A stretch of 64,000 nucleotides of DNA from Bacteroidales bacterium UBA7258 (GTDB taxonomy: Bacteria; Bacteroidota; Bacteroidia; Bacteroidales; UBA932), in NCBI GenBank assembly GCA_002472565.1, contig DKSK01000014.1:167891-231890 (forward strand). The letters are read 5' to 3'. The position numbers were made by a program, and so were the translations under genes. Shown here piece after piece: positions 32,414 to 42,707 of this stretch. Position 1 is the first letter of the stretch. Every line of letters starts with the position of its first letter. The notes under the pieces are model-generated. The model saw only the letters and a list, made by a program, of their open reading frames with translations. It was not told the DNA's origin and did not search any database.

Positions 32414-35400
32414 ATGAAAATGTATTCCTCTAATTTGAGAAGCGCAGAAAGTTGCTTAAAACGATAAGGAAGATCGTTTAGGCCCGTTCTTGCGGCTCTT
32501 TTGCTTTTTGTGGCAGGCTCAGCGGTAGCTCTGGCACAATCACAAATTACCGGAACAGTGCTTGACAACTATGGCGAGCCATTGGCGGGAGCAGCTGTTC
32601 TGGTTACTAATCCAGGTTCCACCCTTGCCATAGACCACTCTGTTACCGGGATTGACGGAAGCTACGCGGTAAAAGCGTCTGAAGGACAGGTACTTAACTT
32701 TAGTTTCCTGGGAATGAAGGATCTTATGGTGACCGTCGGTAAAAGTGCGGTGGTAAACGTCACCATGCAACCGGATGACCAGATGTTGAACGAGACGGTC
32801 GTCGTCGGTTATGGCGTTCAGAAAAAAGTCAACTTGACTGGTTCCGTAGCGTCGATCGATTCCAAATCACTTGATTCAAGACCTATAGTCCAGGCTTCCA
32901 CCGCCCTGCAGGGAATGGTGTCAGGTGTTACTGTCACTACCAACAGCGGCGCCCCGGGAGCTGACGGAGGCGTAATACGTATAAGAGGAATCAATTCCTT
33001 CGGAGGCAGCTCGACATCTCCTCTCGTCCTGATCGACGGAGTAGAGGGCACGATGGACAGCGTAGATCCGGCATTGATCGAGAGCATCTCTGTTCTGAAG
33101 GATGCCGCATCATCCGCAATCTACGGATCCCGCGCGGCCAACGGAGTCATCCTTGTCACCACGAAACGAGCTCAGTCTGACCAGGTTTCCGTGACATATT
33201 CCGGATATGTGGGCTGGTCGGCTCCTACCACTCTTCCGGACGTAGTCAACGCGGTCCAGTACGAAGAGCTCATGAACGCAATGGACATCCAGGATGGAAA
33301 CGCCCTTACTTATTCCAAGGATCACCTCGACCTTTACCGTCAGAATATGGGCAAAGATCCGGACAATTATCCGAACACAGACTGGCAGAAGGTTATTCTT
33401 TCCAGGGACGGATTTACCCACAATCACTCCGTTTCCCTCGCCATGGGTACGGAAAAAATCAAACTCCTCTCCACTTTAGGCTACCTTGACCAGGGCGGTC
33501 TCGTGAGGAAGAGCAACTACACCAGGTATTCCTTCAGGAACAACATGGACGTCAAGTTCAACGACAAGCTTTCAATGAAACTTGATATTTCATTCATAGG
33601 TGGTCTGCGCGACCGTTCTCCATACGAAGCCAACGTATTCACGTACATGAATACCAGGCCTGCCGATATTCCTAACAGATTCTCTACGGGGCTCTATAAT
33701 GGAGGCAGCTCAATGTTCGGAATGAATCCGGAAGCGCTTCTTAAATTCGGCGGAGACAATAAGACCCAGACTCAGATGTTCAGCGGTTCTTTGACTCTCA
33801 GCTATAAACCGGTTGAGTGGCTGACTCTTTCAGGAATGGTCGCTCCTAAGTACGAAACTGTCAGCGGCAAGAACTACAAGAAGACGGTCAAGACATGGGC
33901 GGATCCTGAAGGTTTAGGCCAGCCTATCAGCTCGCAGCCTAACACGACTCTCAATCAGACTGATGAGAAGAGCCTTTGGGGTAATTACAACTTCCTCGTC
34001 ACCGCGAACAAGGATTTCGGCGAGCACAACGTTATCCTTACCCTCGGTACCGAGCGCAACGACTATGATTACCAATATCTCAGAGCATACAGGGAGAAGT
34101 TCAATTACGACTACTCTCAGATCGATGCCGGTGAAACTCCTAACCAACTGACAGGCGGCCATCGTTATCAGTGGGCCATCCAGTCTTTCTTCGGAAGGTT
34201 CAATTACAACTACAAGGACAAGTATCTCTTCGAGGCTAATATGCGTATCGACGGGTCCTCAAGGTTTACTTCCAGCAACCGCTGGGGATATTTCCCTTCG
34301 GTATCAGGAGGCTGGAGAGTTTCCGAAGAGCCTTTCATGGAGAATATCAAGCACACCTTGACGAATCTTAAATTAAGAGCTTCTTATGGTTCCCTTGGAA
34401 ACCAGAATCTTGCAGGTACAGGTGCGGCGGCATATTACCCGACTACGCAGAATCTCGCGACTGGACAGGTTCCGATGGCCGGAAATATCTATCCTATCGT
34501 CGCTCTCAACACTCTTGCGAACCCTGATCTGAAATGGGAGAAAACTACCATGTTCGATGTCGGAGTTGACTTCTCTATTCTCGGAAAGGTCTATGTGACA
34601 GCAGATTACTACCACAAGATCACAAAGGATATCCTCATGCAGCTTGATATCCCTCAGGGAATCGGTCTCAACGCTCCTTATCAGAACGCAGGAAAGGTCC
34701 GTAACAATGGCTGGGAACTCTCCGTAGGCTATAACGACCAGTGGGGAGACTTCTCCTTCGGCGTGCAGGCCAACATCTCTGATGTGAAGAACCAGATTCT
34801 CAATATGCGTGGCAAGACTTCCACTTCAGGAGTTCTTCACAATGCGGAGGGCCATGAAATCGGAAGCATCTGGACCCTCAAGAGCCTCGGCATCATCCGT
34901 ACTCAGGATGAGGCGGACTGGGTCAATGCCAATTGTCCTCAATTCGGCGAGACTGTCAAAGTAGGCGATATCCGCTACAAGGATATCGACGGAGACAATA
35001 AGATTACTACCGAGGATCGTGACTATGTCGGAACTACAATCCCGAGATATACCTACAGCGGCAACTTCAACTTCGGCTGGAAGAACCTCAATCTCAACGT
35101 ACTTCTTCAGGGAGTCGGCAAGGTAGACAGCTATCTCAAGGCCGAGTCGATCCAGCCGGGTTACGCGGGACACACCTTCCGCAAGGAACATCTCGACTGG
35201 GCTTCTGTTGATAATCCTGATGGTAAGACCCCTCGCCTTTCCGCAAAACAGAACAACAACAAGTTCGATTCCTCGTTCTGGATGAAGAGCGCCGCCTACA
35301 TGAGGGTCAAGAACATCACTCTCGGCTATACTCTTCCTCAGAACTGGGTGAAGAAGATCGGCCTGCAGTCCGTCTATGTATACGCCACCGGCCAGAACAT

Positions 35401-35551
35401 GTTCACGTTCACCAATTTCTGGCAGGGATATGATCCTGAGGTCGCATACCATGGAAGTGAAAGCGGAGACTATGATATAGTTGATTTCAGCGAGGTTGAT
35501 TTCTATCCTCAGGTCAAGACCTGGACCCTTGGTCTTCAAATTAAATTCTAA
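32414..35551 (+). CDS. SusC/RagA TonB-linked OM protein with in-frame stop at codon 18
   Basis: TonB-dependent outer-membrane channel for oligomer uptake with its SusD lid. After the signal peptide (cut near ALAQ-SQ) come a carboxypeptidase-like domain (ITGTVLDNYGEPLAGAAV), the TonB-box region ETVVVGYGVQKKVNLTGSV, a plug (IRIRGINSFG, LVLIDGVEG, LKDAASSAIYGSRAANGVILVTTK) and a long barrel ending in TWTLGLQIKF. The natural start is ATG 32414, with typical AT-rich upstream context, encoding MKMYSSNLRSAESCLKR, but codon 18 is TAA (32465-32467). The next codons read GRSFRPVLAALLLFVAG, the rest of the signal peptide, with no ATG, GTG or TTG before TTG 32501. As written it is disrupted; the other 1016 codons are intact. 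Confidence 0.85.
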
Positions 35552-35557
35552 AGTATT

Positions 35558-37369
35558 ATGAGAAACAGCTTTATTTCAATATTGCTTTGCGGTCTCGTTG
35601 CAGCCGGATGCACCCTCGACAAAGATTATCTGAACGGGCCGAATGCGGCTTCATTCCCTTCCAGTAAGTCAGAGGTAGAGGCCGGAGTGTTCTCGGTGTA
35701 CAAGAGCTTCACTGATCTTCAGAACTCGGGAACGCCTTTCACAGGCCTTCAGGACAATGGAACGGACATCGGTTCCGGCCGCATCAACAGAGCCGAATAT
35801 ATGTACCAGCAGGTCTGTGACAAAATGCAGCCTAACAACATTTGGGTGGAAAAGGTCTACCAATGGATGTACAAGACGGTAGCAAGAGTCAATCTCGTGC
35901 TTGACAACATTGACAGGGTCAAGGGCGATATGACTGAAACCGAGTACAATCAGTACAAGGCCGAGCTTCTCTGCCAGAGGGCATATCTCTACGACTGGGG
36001 CTGCCAGCTTTGGGGAGATATCCCTTATATCGACCATACTCTGTCCCTCTCTGACTCTTACGGGAGGACTCCTAAAGCTGAAGTCATCGCCAATGTCCTG
36101 AAGTCTCTTGATGACAATATCCTCGAGGCGCTTCCGGCAAGATGGAACAAGAACGATTACGGCTTCATGAGAATCGGCAGTGCCACTGCCTTCGCCCTCA
36201 AGGCAAGAATCAATCTTAACTGGGCCGGCGACAACACCGTCCCTGAAGCCACTTACGAGAACGCCAAGAAATACGCCACCAAGGCTATAGAACTTGCAGA
36301 AGGCGCAGGATATAAGCTTGCCTCAGTGGACATCTCCCCATGTGGCAAAGACCACACCTTTGGTGAGCCGGATCCGACCCCTATCTTCGGAATAACAGCC
36401 GCCAGGGCGGGCGACGAGTGGCTCTGGGGCCTTGAGTATTCTAACGCCATTGACGGAAATACCCACACCTCCGGTTATGATGTTTCGCCGAGGCATATCG
36501 GAGGCTGCGCGATGTTCAGCCCTAACCAGGCCCTCATCGATGCTTTCCAGTGCACTGACGGCCTCTCGATTACGGAGTCTCCTCTCTATGACTGGAAGAA
36601 TCCATGGAAAAACAGAGATCCAAGGCTTGACCTTTATTGCGCACGTTCCGACACAAGGACGCTTGGCGTAGAATACACCATTCTCCGTTCCAAGAAGAAG
36701 GTGCATGACTACAATACAAACCAGGACATCACCAATACCGAGGTCACCGGGAACAAGAATGAGTATGGTTCCAACGGTTCAAAGGGTGCCAGCGGCTACG
36801 CATGGAGAAAGTACATGGACCCTGAGGATTTCGCGGCGAGCAACTACAAATGGAACAGCCGTTCGAAATGTGTCAAGAGCTATCCTTTAATGAGGCTCCC
36901 TGAACTCTACCTTATCAGGGCCGAAGCTGACATCGAACTGGGAATAGACTTCGACCAGGCCAGGGCGGACATCAAAAAGATTCGCGATCGTGTCGGCATG
37001 CCTGAAGTCAAGGCGACAGATCAGGCCGCGCTCCGCAGCGCCCTGCGCTATGAGAGAATGGTCGAGCTCTGCGACGAGGGATTCCGCTGGTTCGACATAC
37101 GCCGCTGGGGAATAGCTTCAAAGTGCCTGCAGGGCGATCTTGTCGCTCCTAACAAAGAGGGCTATCTGTCCAACGCAAAACCAGTCATCGATGCCGACTG
37201 GCACTGCGACTACTCGCAGAAAACCACATGGGACGGCTCCGAATTCAATCTGAGGACTTACACGAAATTCGTGTACAATCCTTCAAGGGATGCTGTATGG
37301 CCTATCCCTGAGACAGAGATGATCGCCAATCCTAACATGAAGCAGAATGCCGGCTACGGAGCGGAATAA
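35558..37369 (+). CDS. SusD/RagB-like surface lipoprotein
   Basis: Substrate-binding lipoprotein of 603 residues that caps the SusC channel. The signal peptide ends in a lipobox VAAGC (Cys18), followed by the typical early block TLDKDYLNGPN. Helical TPR-like parts include LLCQRAYLYDWGCQLWGDIPYI and AFALKARINLNWAGD. The C-terminal SusD block is LPELYLIRAEADIELG, then LRYERMVELCDEGFRWFDIRRWG and VWPIPETEMIANPNMKQN. It starts six bases after the susC stop and is itself intact, although its partner has a nonsense codon. A hairpin follows its stop. The ligand cannot be predicted. Confidence 0.93.
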   Translation: MRNSFISILLCGLVAAGCTLDKDYLNGPNAASFPSSKSEVEAGVFSVYKSFTDLQNSGTPFTGLQDNGTDIGSGRINRAEYMYQQVCDKMQPNNIWVEKVYQWMYKTVARVNLVLDNIDRVKGDMTETEYNQYKAELLCQRAYLYDWGCQLWGDIPYIDHTLSLSDSYGRTPKAEVIANVLKSLDDNILEALPARWNKNDYGFMRIGSATAFALKARINLNWAGDNTVPEATYENAKKYATKAIELAEGAGYKLASVDISPCGKDHTFGEPDPTPIFGITAARAGDEWLWGLEYSNAIDGNTHTSGYDVSPRHIGGCAMFSPNQALIDAFQCTDGLSITESPLYDWKNPWKNRDPRLDLYCARSDTRTLGVEYTILRSKKKVHDYNTNQDITNTEVTGNKNEYGSNGSKGASGYAWRKYMDPEDFAASNYKWNSRSKCVKSYPLMRLPELYLIRAEADIELGIDFDQARADIKKIRDRVGMPEVKATDQAALRSALRYERMVELCDEGFRWFDIRRWGIASKCLQGDLVAPNKEGYLSNAKPVIDADWHCDYSQKTTWDGSEFNLRTYTKFVYNPSRDAVWPIPETEMIANPNMKQNAGYGAE

Positions 37370-37397
37370 TTTCTGGAAATAATCATTGCTTTTTTCG

Positions 37398-37431
37398 GCC
37401 CCTGGAACTGTAGGATAGTCCCGGGGGCTTT
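37398..37431 (+). terminator. Terminator after first susD
   Basis: GCCCCTGGAACT pairs with AGTCCCGGGGGC around a 7-base loop, followed by a short TTTG. It ends the first susCD unit. Confidence 0.65.
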
Positions 37432-37461
37432 GCTTCTAAATCGGTTTGACAGGCTGGCTTG

Positions 37462-37493
37462 TTTGGACGGCAGGTAAAATATTCCTATTTTCG
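37462..37493 (+). promoter_or_regulatory. Promoter of metalloprotease operon
   Basis: TTTG (37462-37465), 20 bases, TATTTTCG (37486-37493). It lies inside the upstream extension of the open frame and so supports ATG 37537 as the protease start. Confidence 0.6.
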
Positions 37494-37536
37494 CAAAATC
37501 CGCCTTCTGGATGTAGAAAAAGGCGATAATAAACCA

Positions 37537-40212
37537 ATGAATCTCAAATATCTAGCTGTTTCCGCAGTCGTAGCGTCTTGTCTGGCCGTATCTTTCCCGG
37601 TTTTGACTGCGGCCTCAAGTTCAACGGAGAGCCTGACTGAAGAAGCGCTCGGAATTTTCAAAAAACACCAAGGGGCGAAGTCTGCCTTCGCGCCTTTGAA
37701 GTCCAAGTCTCTCTCCAAGTCCAAGGGTAAGTCGAAGGAGGAGCCGGAGAGGGCCGCCAGGGACACCACTTCGGCATATGAAAAGTATTTCAAGGGGGAG
37801 AGCGCAAGGGCCAAGGGCCTTTTCACCCTCCATCTCCAGAAGGGCAAGCTCCTTGTTGAGATTCCTGATTCCGTACTTGGTAAAGATTTCATTCTTGGCT
37901 CTACCATCAAGCAGGTGAGCGACAACGCGGTCGGGATCGTCGGCTCGAAGGATGACCTGATCCATTTCACGCTCACCAAGATAGACAGCCTCATCCTATG
38001 GAGGAGCATAGATGACAGCTATTACTCCATGGACACGAATGTGATAAGGTCTCTGAGTGACAGCCATATCAGTACAATAGTCTTCTCTCTCCCGATCAAG
38101 AAGAAATTTAACGGAGGAAAGTCCTATGTTGTCGACGCTACGGACATCTTCCTCGCCAATGCCAACATCAATTCCATGAGGGCCTTCACCGGCCGCGACT
38201 CAGGATCGGAAGGGAACTCCTACAAGAAGGACCTTAGTTACATTTCCGGGATCAAGGCCTTTTCTGACAATGTCTCGATAACATCGGTCATGTCATATTC
38301 CCATTCTGAAAACAGAAACGGAGTCAAGTCCAGCAAGCCGCTGACCGTAGTTCTCACGAGGTCCATCCTCCGCCTTCCGGACGAGGTTTACCATCCGAGG
38401 CTCGCCGATTCCCGCATCGGATATTTCAAGACCGGCAAAGAGCTAGTCGGGGAACAGACCTCTCCGACTCTCCGCCGCTACTATATCAACCGCTGGAGAC
38501 TTGAGCCGTCGGACACCGCCGCCTACCTGCGCGGAGAATTGGTGGAGCCGAAGAAGCCGATAGTCTACTATGTTGATTCTAATTTTCCTGAGTGGTGGAA
38601 ACCTTATATAAGGGCGGCGATCGAGGACTGGAACGATGTTTTCGAGCGCATTGGATTCAAAAATGCCATAGTGGCGAAAGATTTTCCTGAGAATGACCCT
38701 GAATTCGATCCGGACAACATCAAGTATTCCTGTGTCCGTTTCGCTCCTATCGCGGTAGAAAATGCCATGGGCCCTTCATGGGTCGACCCTCGCAGCGGAG
38801 AAATCATCAACGCCTCTGTCTATGTCTACAGCGACCTGGTCAATCTGCTCAGCAACTGGCTCTTTGTCCAGACAGCGGCCTCTGACGAGAGGGTCCGCAA
38901 GGCCAGCATCCCTAAGGAACTCGTCGGAGCATCCTTGCTCTATGCCATCCGTCATGAAGTCGGTCATACGCTCGGCCTGATGCACAATATGATAGCCTCC
39001 TATACCATTCCGGTGGACTCTCTCCGCAGCCCGTCCTTCACTCGGAAATATGGAACTACAAGGTCCATAATGGACTATGCCAGAAATAATTATGTTGCCC
39101 AGAGAGGAGACGCCGAGAGGGGAGTGAATCTGAATCCTCCGAAGTTCGGCTCCTATGACTTCTGGGCCATACGCTGGGGCTACACTCCTGTATTCGGGGC
39201 GAAGAACTTCGATGAAGAGACCTCTATCACGAGGCAGTGGATTACCGATTCCCTGAAGGTCGCTCCGTGGTACCAATATGGCGCCCAGCAGAGCGTCCGC
39301 TCTTTCTACGATCCTCGCCGCCAGACCGAAGATCTCGGCGATGACGCGCTGAAGGCTTCGGACTACGGCTTCAAGAATCTCAGGTACATCACTGAGAATT
39401 TCATGGACTGGATTTCCGACGAGGACGATCCGGACTATTCCAGGAGGATGGATCTGTACAAGAACATAATCAACCAGTTCGCGCGTTATCTCGGACACCT
39501 TGCGAACAATGTCGGCGGCCTCTATTCCAACGAGGTTCTTGTCACCGACACCATTCCGCAATACCAGAACGTGCCCGGCTCCTATCAGCGCGAAGTGATG
39601 AAATATCTCGGCGCACTCTATGAGAATTTGGATTGGATCGACAACGAAAAGGCCCTGGCGAAACTGCCTGTTGTAGGAAGGCCTTCTGGGACTCTGCGGG
39701 AGAGAATTGAGAGCCTGATACTTTCTTCGCCATATGCCTGCGCCCTGACCGACGGTGTGGCTTCGAAAGAGTATTCTTTCGGACAGTGCATGGACGATGT
39801 CTTCGACATTGTCTGGAAGCCGACCCGCTCGGGCAAGAAATTGACGGACGACCAAAAGCGCTTCCAGACCTCTCTTATCGAGAACCTTATGAACCGTGGA
39901 GGCTTCGCTATGCCGTCTTCCGGGAAGTCGGATTCTTTCGCGGATCCGGAGAATGTCTGCGGGGACGGCCGTCCCTCTGCCGAGGCTTTCTGGCTTGGTG
40001 ATGAGAGCCAGGTGGATTTCGAAGGCTGGCCGGTTTCCGGCTTCGGCTCCGCCAGGACGAGCTTCGCCGTCTCCCAGGTCACCCAGGGACAGATCTATTA
40101 TTATCTCCAGAAGGCTGAAAAACTCCTGAAGAGCAGGATGGCCTCGGCGAGCCCGGATGACAGGGCCCATTACGAGATCCTTGTGAAAACTATCGAATAC
40201 GGAACCAAGTAG
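37537..40212 (+). CDS. Zinc metalloprotease (DUF5117/DUF4953 type)
   Basis: Exported protease of 891 residues. A signal peptide (LAVSAVVASCLAVSFPVLTAAS) is followed by a basic linker and a beta-rich N-domain (LFTLHLQKGKLLVEIPDSVLGKD). The catalytic domain has HEVGHTLGLMH (H473, E474, H477, H483), the extended HExxHxxGxxH zinc site, and a SIMDY Met-turn about 45 residues later, as in metzincins. Members of this Bacteroidetes family are annotated as zinc-dependent metalloproteases with DUF5117, DUF5118 and DUF4953. Its stop is two bases before the start of a paralogue that lacks the active site. It lies between two susCD sets, so cleavage of a protein substrate for uptake is plausible. Confidence 0.9.
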   Translation: MNLKYLAVSAVVASCLAVSFPVLTAASSSTESLTEEALGIFKKHQGAKSAFAPLKSKSLSKSKGKSKEEPERAARDTTSAYEKYFKGESARAKGLFTLHLQKGKLLVEIPDSVLGKDFILGSTIKQVSDNAVGIVGSKDDLIHFTLTKIDSLILWRSIDDSYYSMDTNVIRSLSDSHISTIVFSLPIKKKFNGGKSYVVDATDIFLANANINSMRAFTGRDSGSEGNSYKKDLSYISGIKAFSDNVSITSVMSYSHSENRNGVKSSKPLTVVLTRSILRLPDEVYHPRLADSRIGYFKTGKELVGEQTSPTLRRYYINRWRLEPSDTAAYLRGELVEPKKPIVYYVDSNFPEWWKPYIRAAIEDWNDVFERIGFKNAIVAKDFPENDPEFDPDNIKYSCVRFAPIAVENAMGPSWVDPRSGEIINASVYVYSDLVNLLSNWLFVQTAASDERVRKASIPKELVGASLLYAIRHEVGHTLGLMHNMIASYTIPVDSLRSPSFTRKYGTTRSIMDYARNNYVAQRGDAERGVNLNPPKFGSYDFWAIRWGYTPVFGAKNFDEETSITRQWITDSLKVAPWYQYGAQQSVRSFYDPRRQTEDLGDDALKASDYGFKNLRYITENFMDWISDEDDPDYSRRMDLYKNIINQFARYLGHLANNVGGLYSNEVLVTDTIPQYQNVPGSYQREVMKYLGALYENLDWIDNEKALAKLPVVGRPSGTLRERIESLILSSPYACALTDGVASKEYSFGQCMDDVFDIVWKPTRSGKKLTDDQKRFQTSLIENLMNRGGFAMPSSGKSDSFADPENVCGDGRPSAEAFWLGDESQVDFEGWPVSGFGSARTSFAVSQVTQGQIYYYLQKAEKLLKSRMASASPDDRAHYEILVKTIEYGTK

Positions 40213-40214
40213 GC

Positions 40215-42707
40215 ATGGATATGAGAAAATTCATTCTGCCCTTCCTCTTCCTGGCGCTTTCGTTGCCGGAGCCTTCATACGCAAAAAATGACCTTTGGCC
40301 TTTCGGCAAGAAGAAGGAAACCGAAAAGGTAGTGGTAAAGAAGCTGCAAAAGACTCAATATCAGAAATTTACCGAGAAGAACGGGCTTAAGTCTTCCGCA
40401 AGTTTCGCCAAAATTTACCGTGACGAGAGCAAGATTATCCTTGAATTGCCGGATTCTGTGATCGGCAGGAGCATCATGATGACTTCCCATGTCGTCACTT
40501 CCAGCGATGAGGGGGTCGCAGCCGGGCTGGACGCTAGTTCTTCGGAAAATGTCTTCGATGTCGGAATCCATGATTCGACGATAGTCCTCACGGCCTCGAA
40601 GGGCCGGCTTGTAGTCAGGGACAGCAGCATGAGGGCGGCCGTGGCGGACGCCGACATTCCTGCCATCGCCTATTCCTTCCCGGCCAGGTTCCGCAACGCC
40701 GACAGTACTGCCTGGGTCATTGACGTATCCAAGCTCTTCAGCCCTTCATGCAAAAACATGGTAAGTTTCAAGGGCAAGAGCATGGACGGAGGCACCATCT
40801 ATGATTCGAAGGTCCATAGCGGATCGAATCCGATCTGGTCGGAACTGGTTTCAAGACCGAAAGTCGTCGGGGTCCGCTACACCGTCACCATGGATCTGCA
40901 GAAGCCTATCCTGATCTTCCTTGCGACGACGCCTGTCACCATGGAACTCGAGTCTGACATCATTCTCCTGGACGACAAGGCCATGCCCATGAGAAAAGAA
41001 GATTCCAGAGTCGGCGTCAGAAAGGTCCCTTACAGGATTTATGACTCCCGTTCCAACGTCAAGAGCGAGAATGCCGCCCAGCGCTGGGACCTCCGTGGCG
41101 GAAAAAAGATAAGAATCTTTGTGGACACCCTCTTTGTCCCGAACATGGCGAGGGCCGTCGGCGACGGAATCAAGGCCTGGAACGAGGCCTTCAAGAGAAT
41201 AGGTCTGGGAGAGCCTATAGAGGTTCTGCCATATTCGGTTTCCAGAGATTTCCATGCCGATGATCCCTTCGTCAGCACAGTCTCCCTCGTGCCTGGTTCA
41301 GGCGGCAGCCTAAGCTTTCAGGTTAATGCCGACAAGCTGACAGGAGAGATTTTCGGAGTCCATATCAACGTTCCTGTCGGCATCCGGACTGGAATCCATC
41401 GCGAGGCCTCTGCGCTCATCGCCGATGTGGACCCTCGCTATAGGAATTTCAACGTCAGGAGCGACGCGGTTTACGAGACTCTCCGCGCCAAGGTGATGAG
41501 CATCTTCGGACAGTGCCTCGGACTTGCTCCGAATTATGCCGGCAGCTATGCCTACAGCCCTGCCCAGCTCCGCGATCCTGAATTCACAAAGACCCACGGG
41601 ATAAGTTCTTCCGTGACAGATAACGTGCTTTACAACATTCTCGCCAGGCCGGGAGACAAACAGAGAGGAGTCTCCACCATCGTGGACAAGCTCGGCACCT
41701 ACGACAAGTTCGCCATAGAGTGGCTCTACAAAGAGTTCCCGCAGGGTACGGACGAGGAGTCGGAACTTCGGAAAATGGTGGACTCGCATGTGGGTGACCC
41801 TGAGTATCTTTATCTTCCTCTCGCCTCCGGGGATCCGGACCCGAGAGCCCTTGACAATGATCTCGGAAATGATCCCCTCGAGGCCTACAAGTCTTCCGTA
41901 AGCCATCTGAAATATGCCTTCCGCAATGCCGACAAATGGATCGAGGCTGATGACGTGGACGAGACCGGCTACCGTCAGCTCTACCTCGAATGGCTGTGGC
42001 TCGACTTCATGAAACTTCCTCGCGCCGCGAGTCCATGGGTAGGAGGAATCTTCATCGATAACGTGACTCCTGGCACAGACGCGAAAAAATACACTGCCGT
42101 GCCCGAAGCGATCCAGAGGGCCTGCCTCAAGACCATAATGGACCAACTTTCTGATGTTTCATGGATGAATGTAAACCGCAGGCTTATCGAGATGTCGGGT
42201 ATCGCGGCAGGTCTGGATTCTTATACTCAGGAGAATATTTTCAGCCAGTCAAGGCTTATGAAGAGACTGCCGAATGTCATGATGGCCGCGAGGGAGGCTG
42301 GAAGTACCTATACCACCGATGATTTCATGACGGATCTTCAGGACGCCATGCTTGCCGTGGCTTCTGACGGCCACTTCTCCGGTCAGGAGGAGAGTCAGGT
42401 GGAGAGCTACCTCAAGGCTCTGACGTCACTCTCTCCAGTGGCTCAAATCAATTTCAAGGAGGTCAAGAAGAAGGCCGTTTCTCTCGCGGAGGAGAAGGAC
42501 GGGGCTGAAGAGGAGTCATACCGCCAGGCCTTCCGTAGCGTGCCTGGGCAATATACCGTCGGTACTCAGGCTCTTGCCATGAAATATCTTGAGAGGGCGG
42601 GGAAGAAGCTTCGCGCCTTCCGCGCCGGTGCCTCGGATGACCTTGACCGTGCCTCTTTCGACTATCTGATATCCATGGTGGACGCCGCCCTCAAAGGCGA
42701 TAAGTGA
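40215..42707 (+). CDS. Inactive paralogue of the zinc metalloprotease
   Basis: Exported protein of 830 residues with the same layout as the gene before it: signal peptide (FILPFLFLALSLPEPSYA), N-domain with IILELPDSVIGRSIMMTSHV, and a metzincin-like region. Aligning the two, HEVGHTLGLMH becomes SIFGQCLGLAP (S429, I430, Q433, P439), so all three zinc ligands and the catalytic glutamate are lost, and the Met-turn SIMDY becomes SVTDN. Flanking sequence remains alignable (DPEFTKTHGISSSVTDN against SPSFTRKYGTTRSIMDY; PGDKQRGV against RGDAERGV). It is therefore a pseudoprotease, maybe a partner, substrate-binding subunit or regulator. The next gene overlaps its stop by one base. Confidence 0.87.
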   Translation: MDMRKFILPFLFLALSLPEPSYAKNDLWPFGKKKETEKVVVKKLQKTQYQKFTEKNGLKSSASFAKIYRDESKIILELPDSVIGRSIMMTSHVVTSSDEGVAAGLDASSSENVFDVGIHDSTIVLTASKGRLVVRDSSMRAAVADADIPAIAYSFPARFRNADSTAWVIDVSKLFSPSCKNMVSFKGKSMDGGTIYDSKVHSGSNPIWSELVSRPKVVGVRYTVTMDLQKPILIFLATTPVTMELESDIILLDDKAMPMRKEDSRVGVRKVPYRIYDSRSNVKSENAAQRWDLRGGKKIRIFVDTLFVPNMARAVGDGIKAWNEAFKRIGLGEPIEVLPYSVSRDFHADDPFVSTVSLVPGSGGSLSFQVNADKLTGEIFGVHINVPVGIRTGIHREASALIADVDPRYRNFNVRSDAVYETLRAKVMSIFGQCLGLAPNYAGSYAYSPAQLRDPEFTKTHGISSSVTDNVLYNILARPGDKQRGVSTIVDKLGTYDKFAIEWLYKEFPQGTDEESELRKMVDSHVGDPEYLYLPLASGDPDPRALDNDLGNDPLEAYKSSVSHLKYAFRNADKWIEADDVDETGYRQLYLEWLWLDFMKLPRAASPWVGGIFIDNVTPGTDAKKYTAVPEAIQRACLKTIMDQLSDVSWMNVNRRLIEMSGIAAGLDSYTQENIFSQSRLMKRLPNVMMAAREAGSTYTTDDFMTDLQDAMLAVASDGHFSGQEESQVESYLKALTSLSPVAQINFKEVKKKAVSLAEEKDGAEEESYRQAFRSVPGQYTVGTQALAMKYLERAGKKLRAFRAGASDDLDRASFDYLISMVDAALKGDK

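Noticed and set aside
38776..40170. A 464-codon minus-strand open frame
   Set aside because: It is antisense to the metalloprotease with the HExxHxxGxxH motif; such long antisense frames are common in GC-rich genes.
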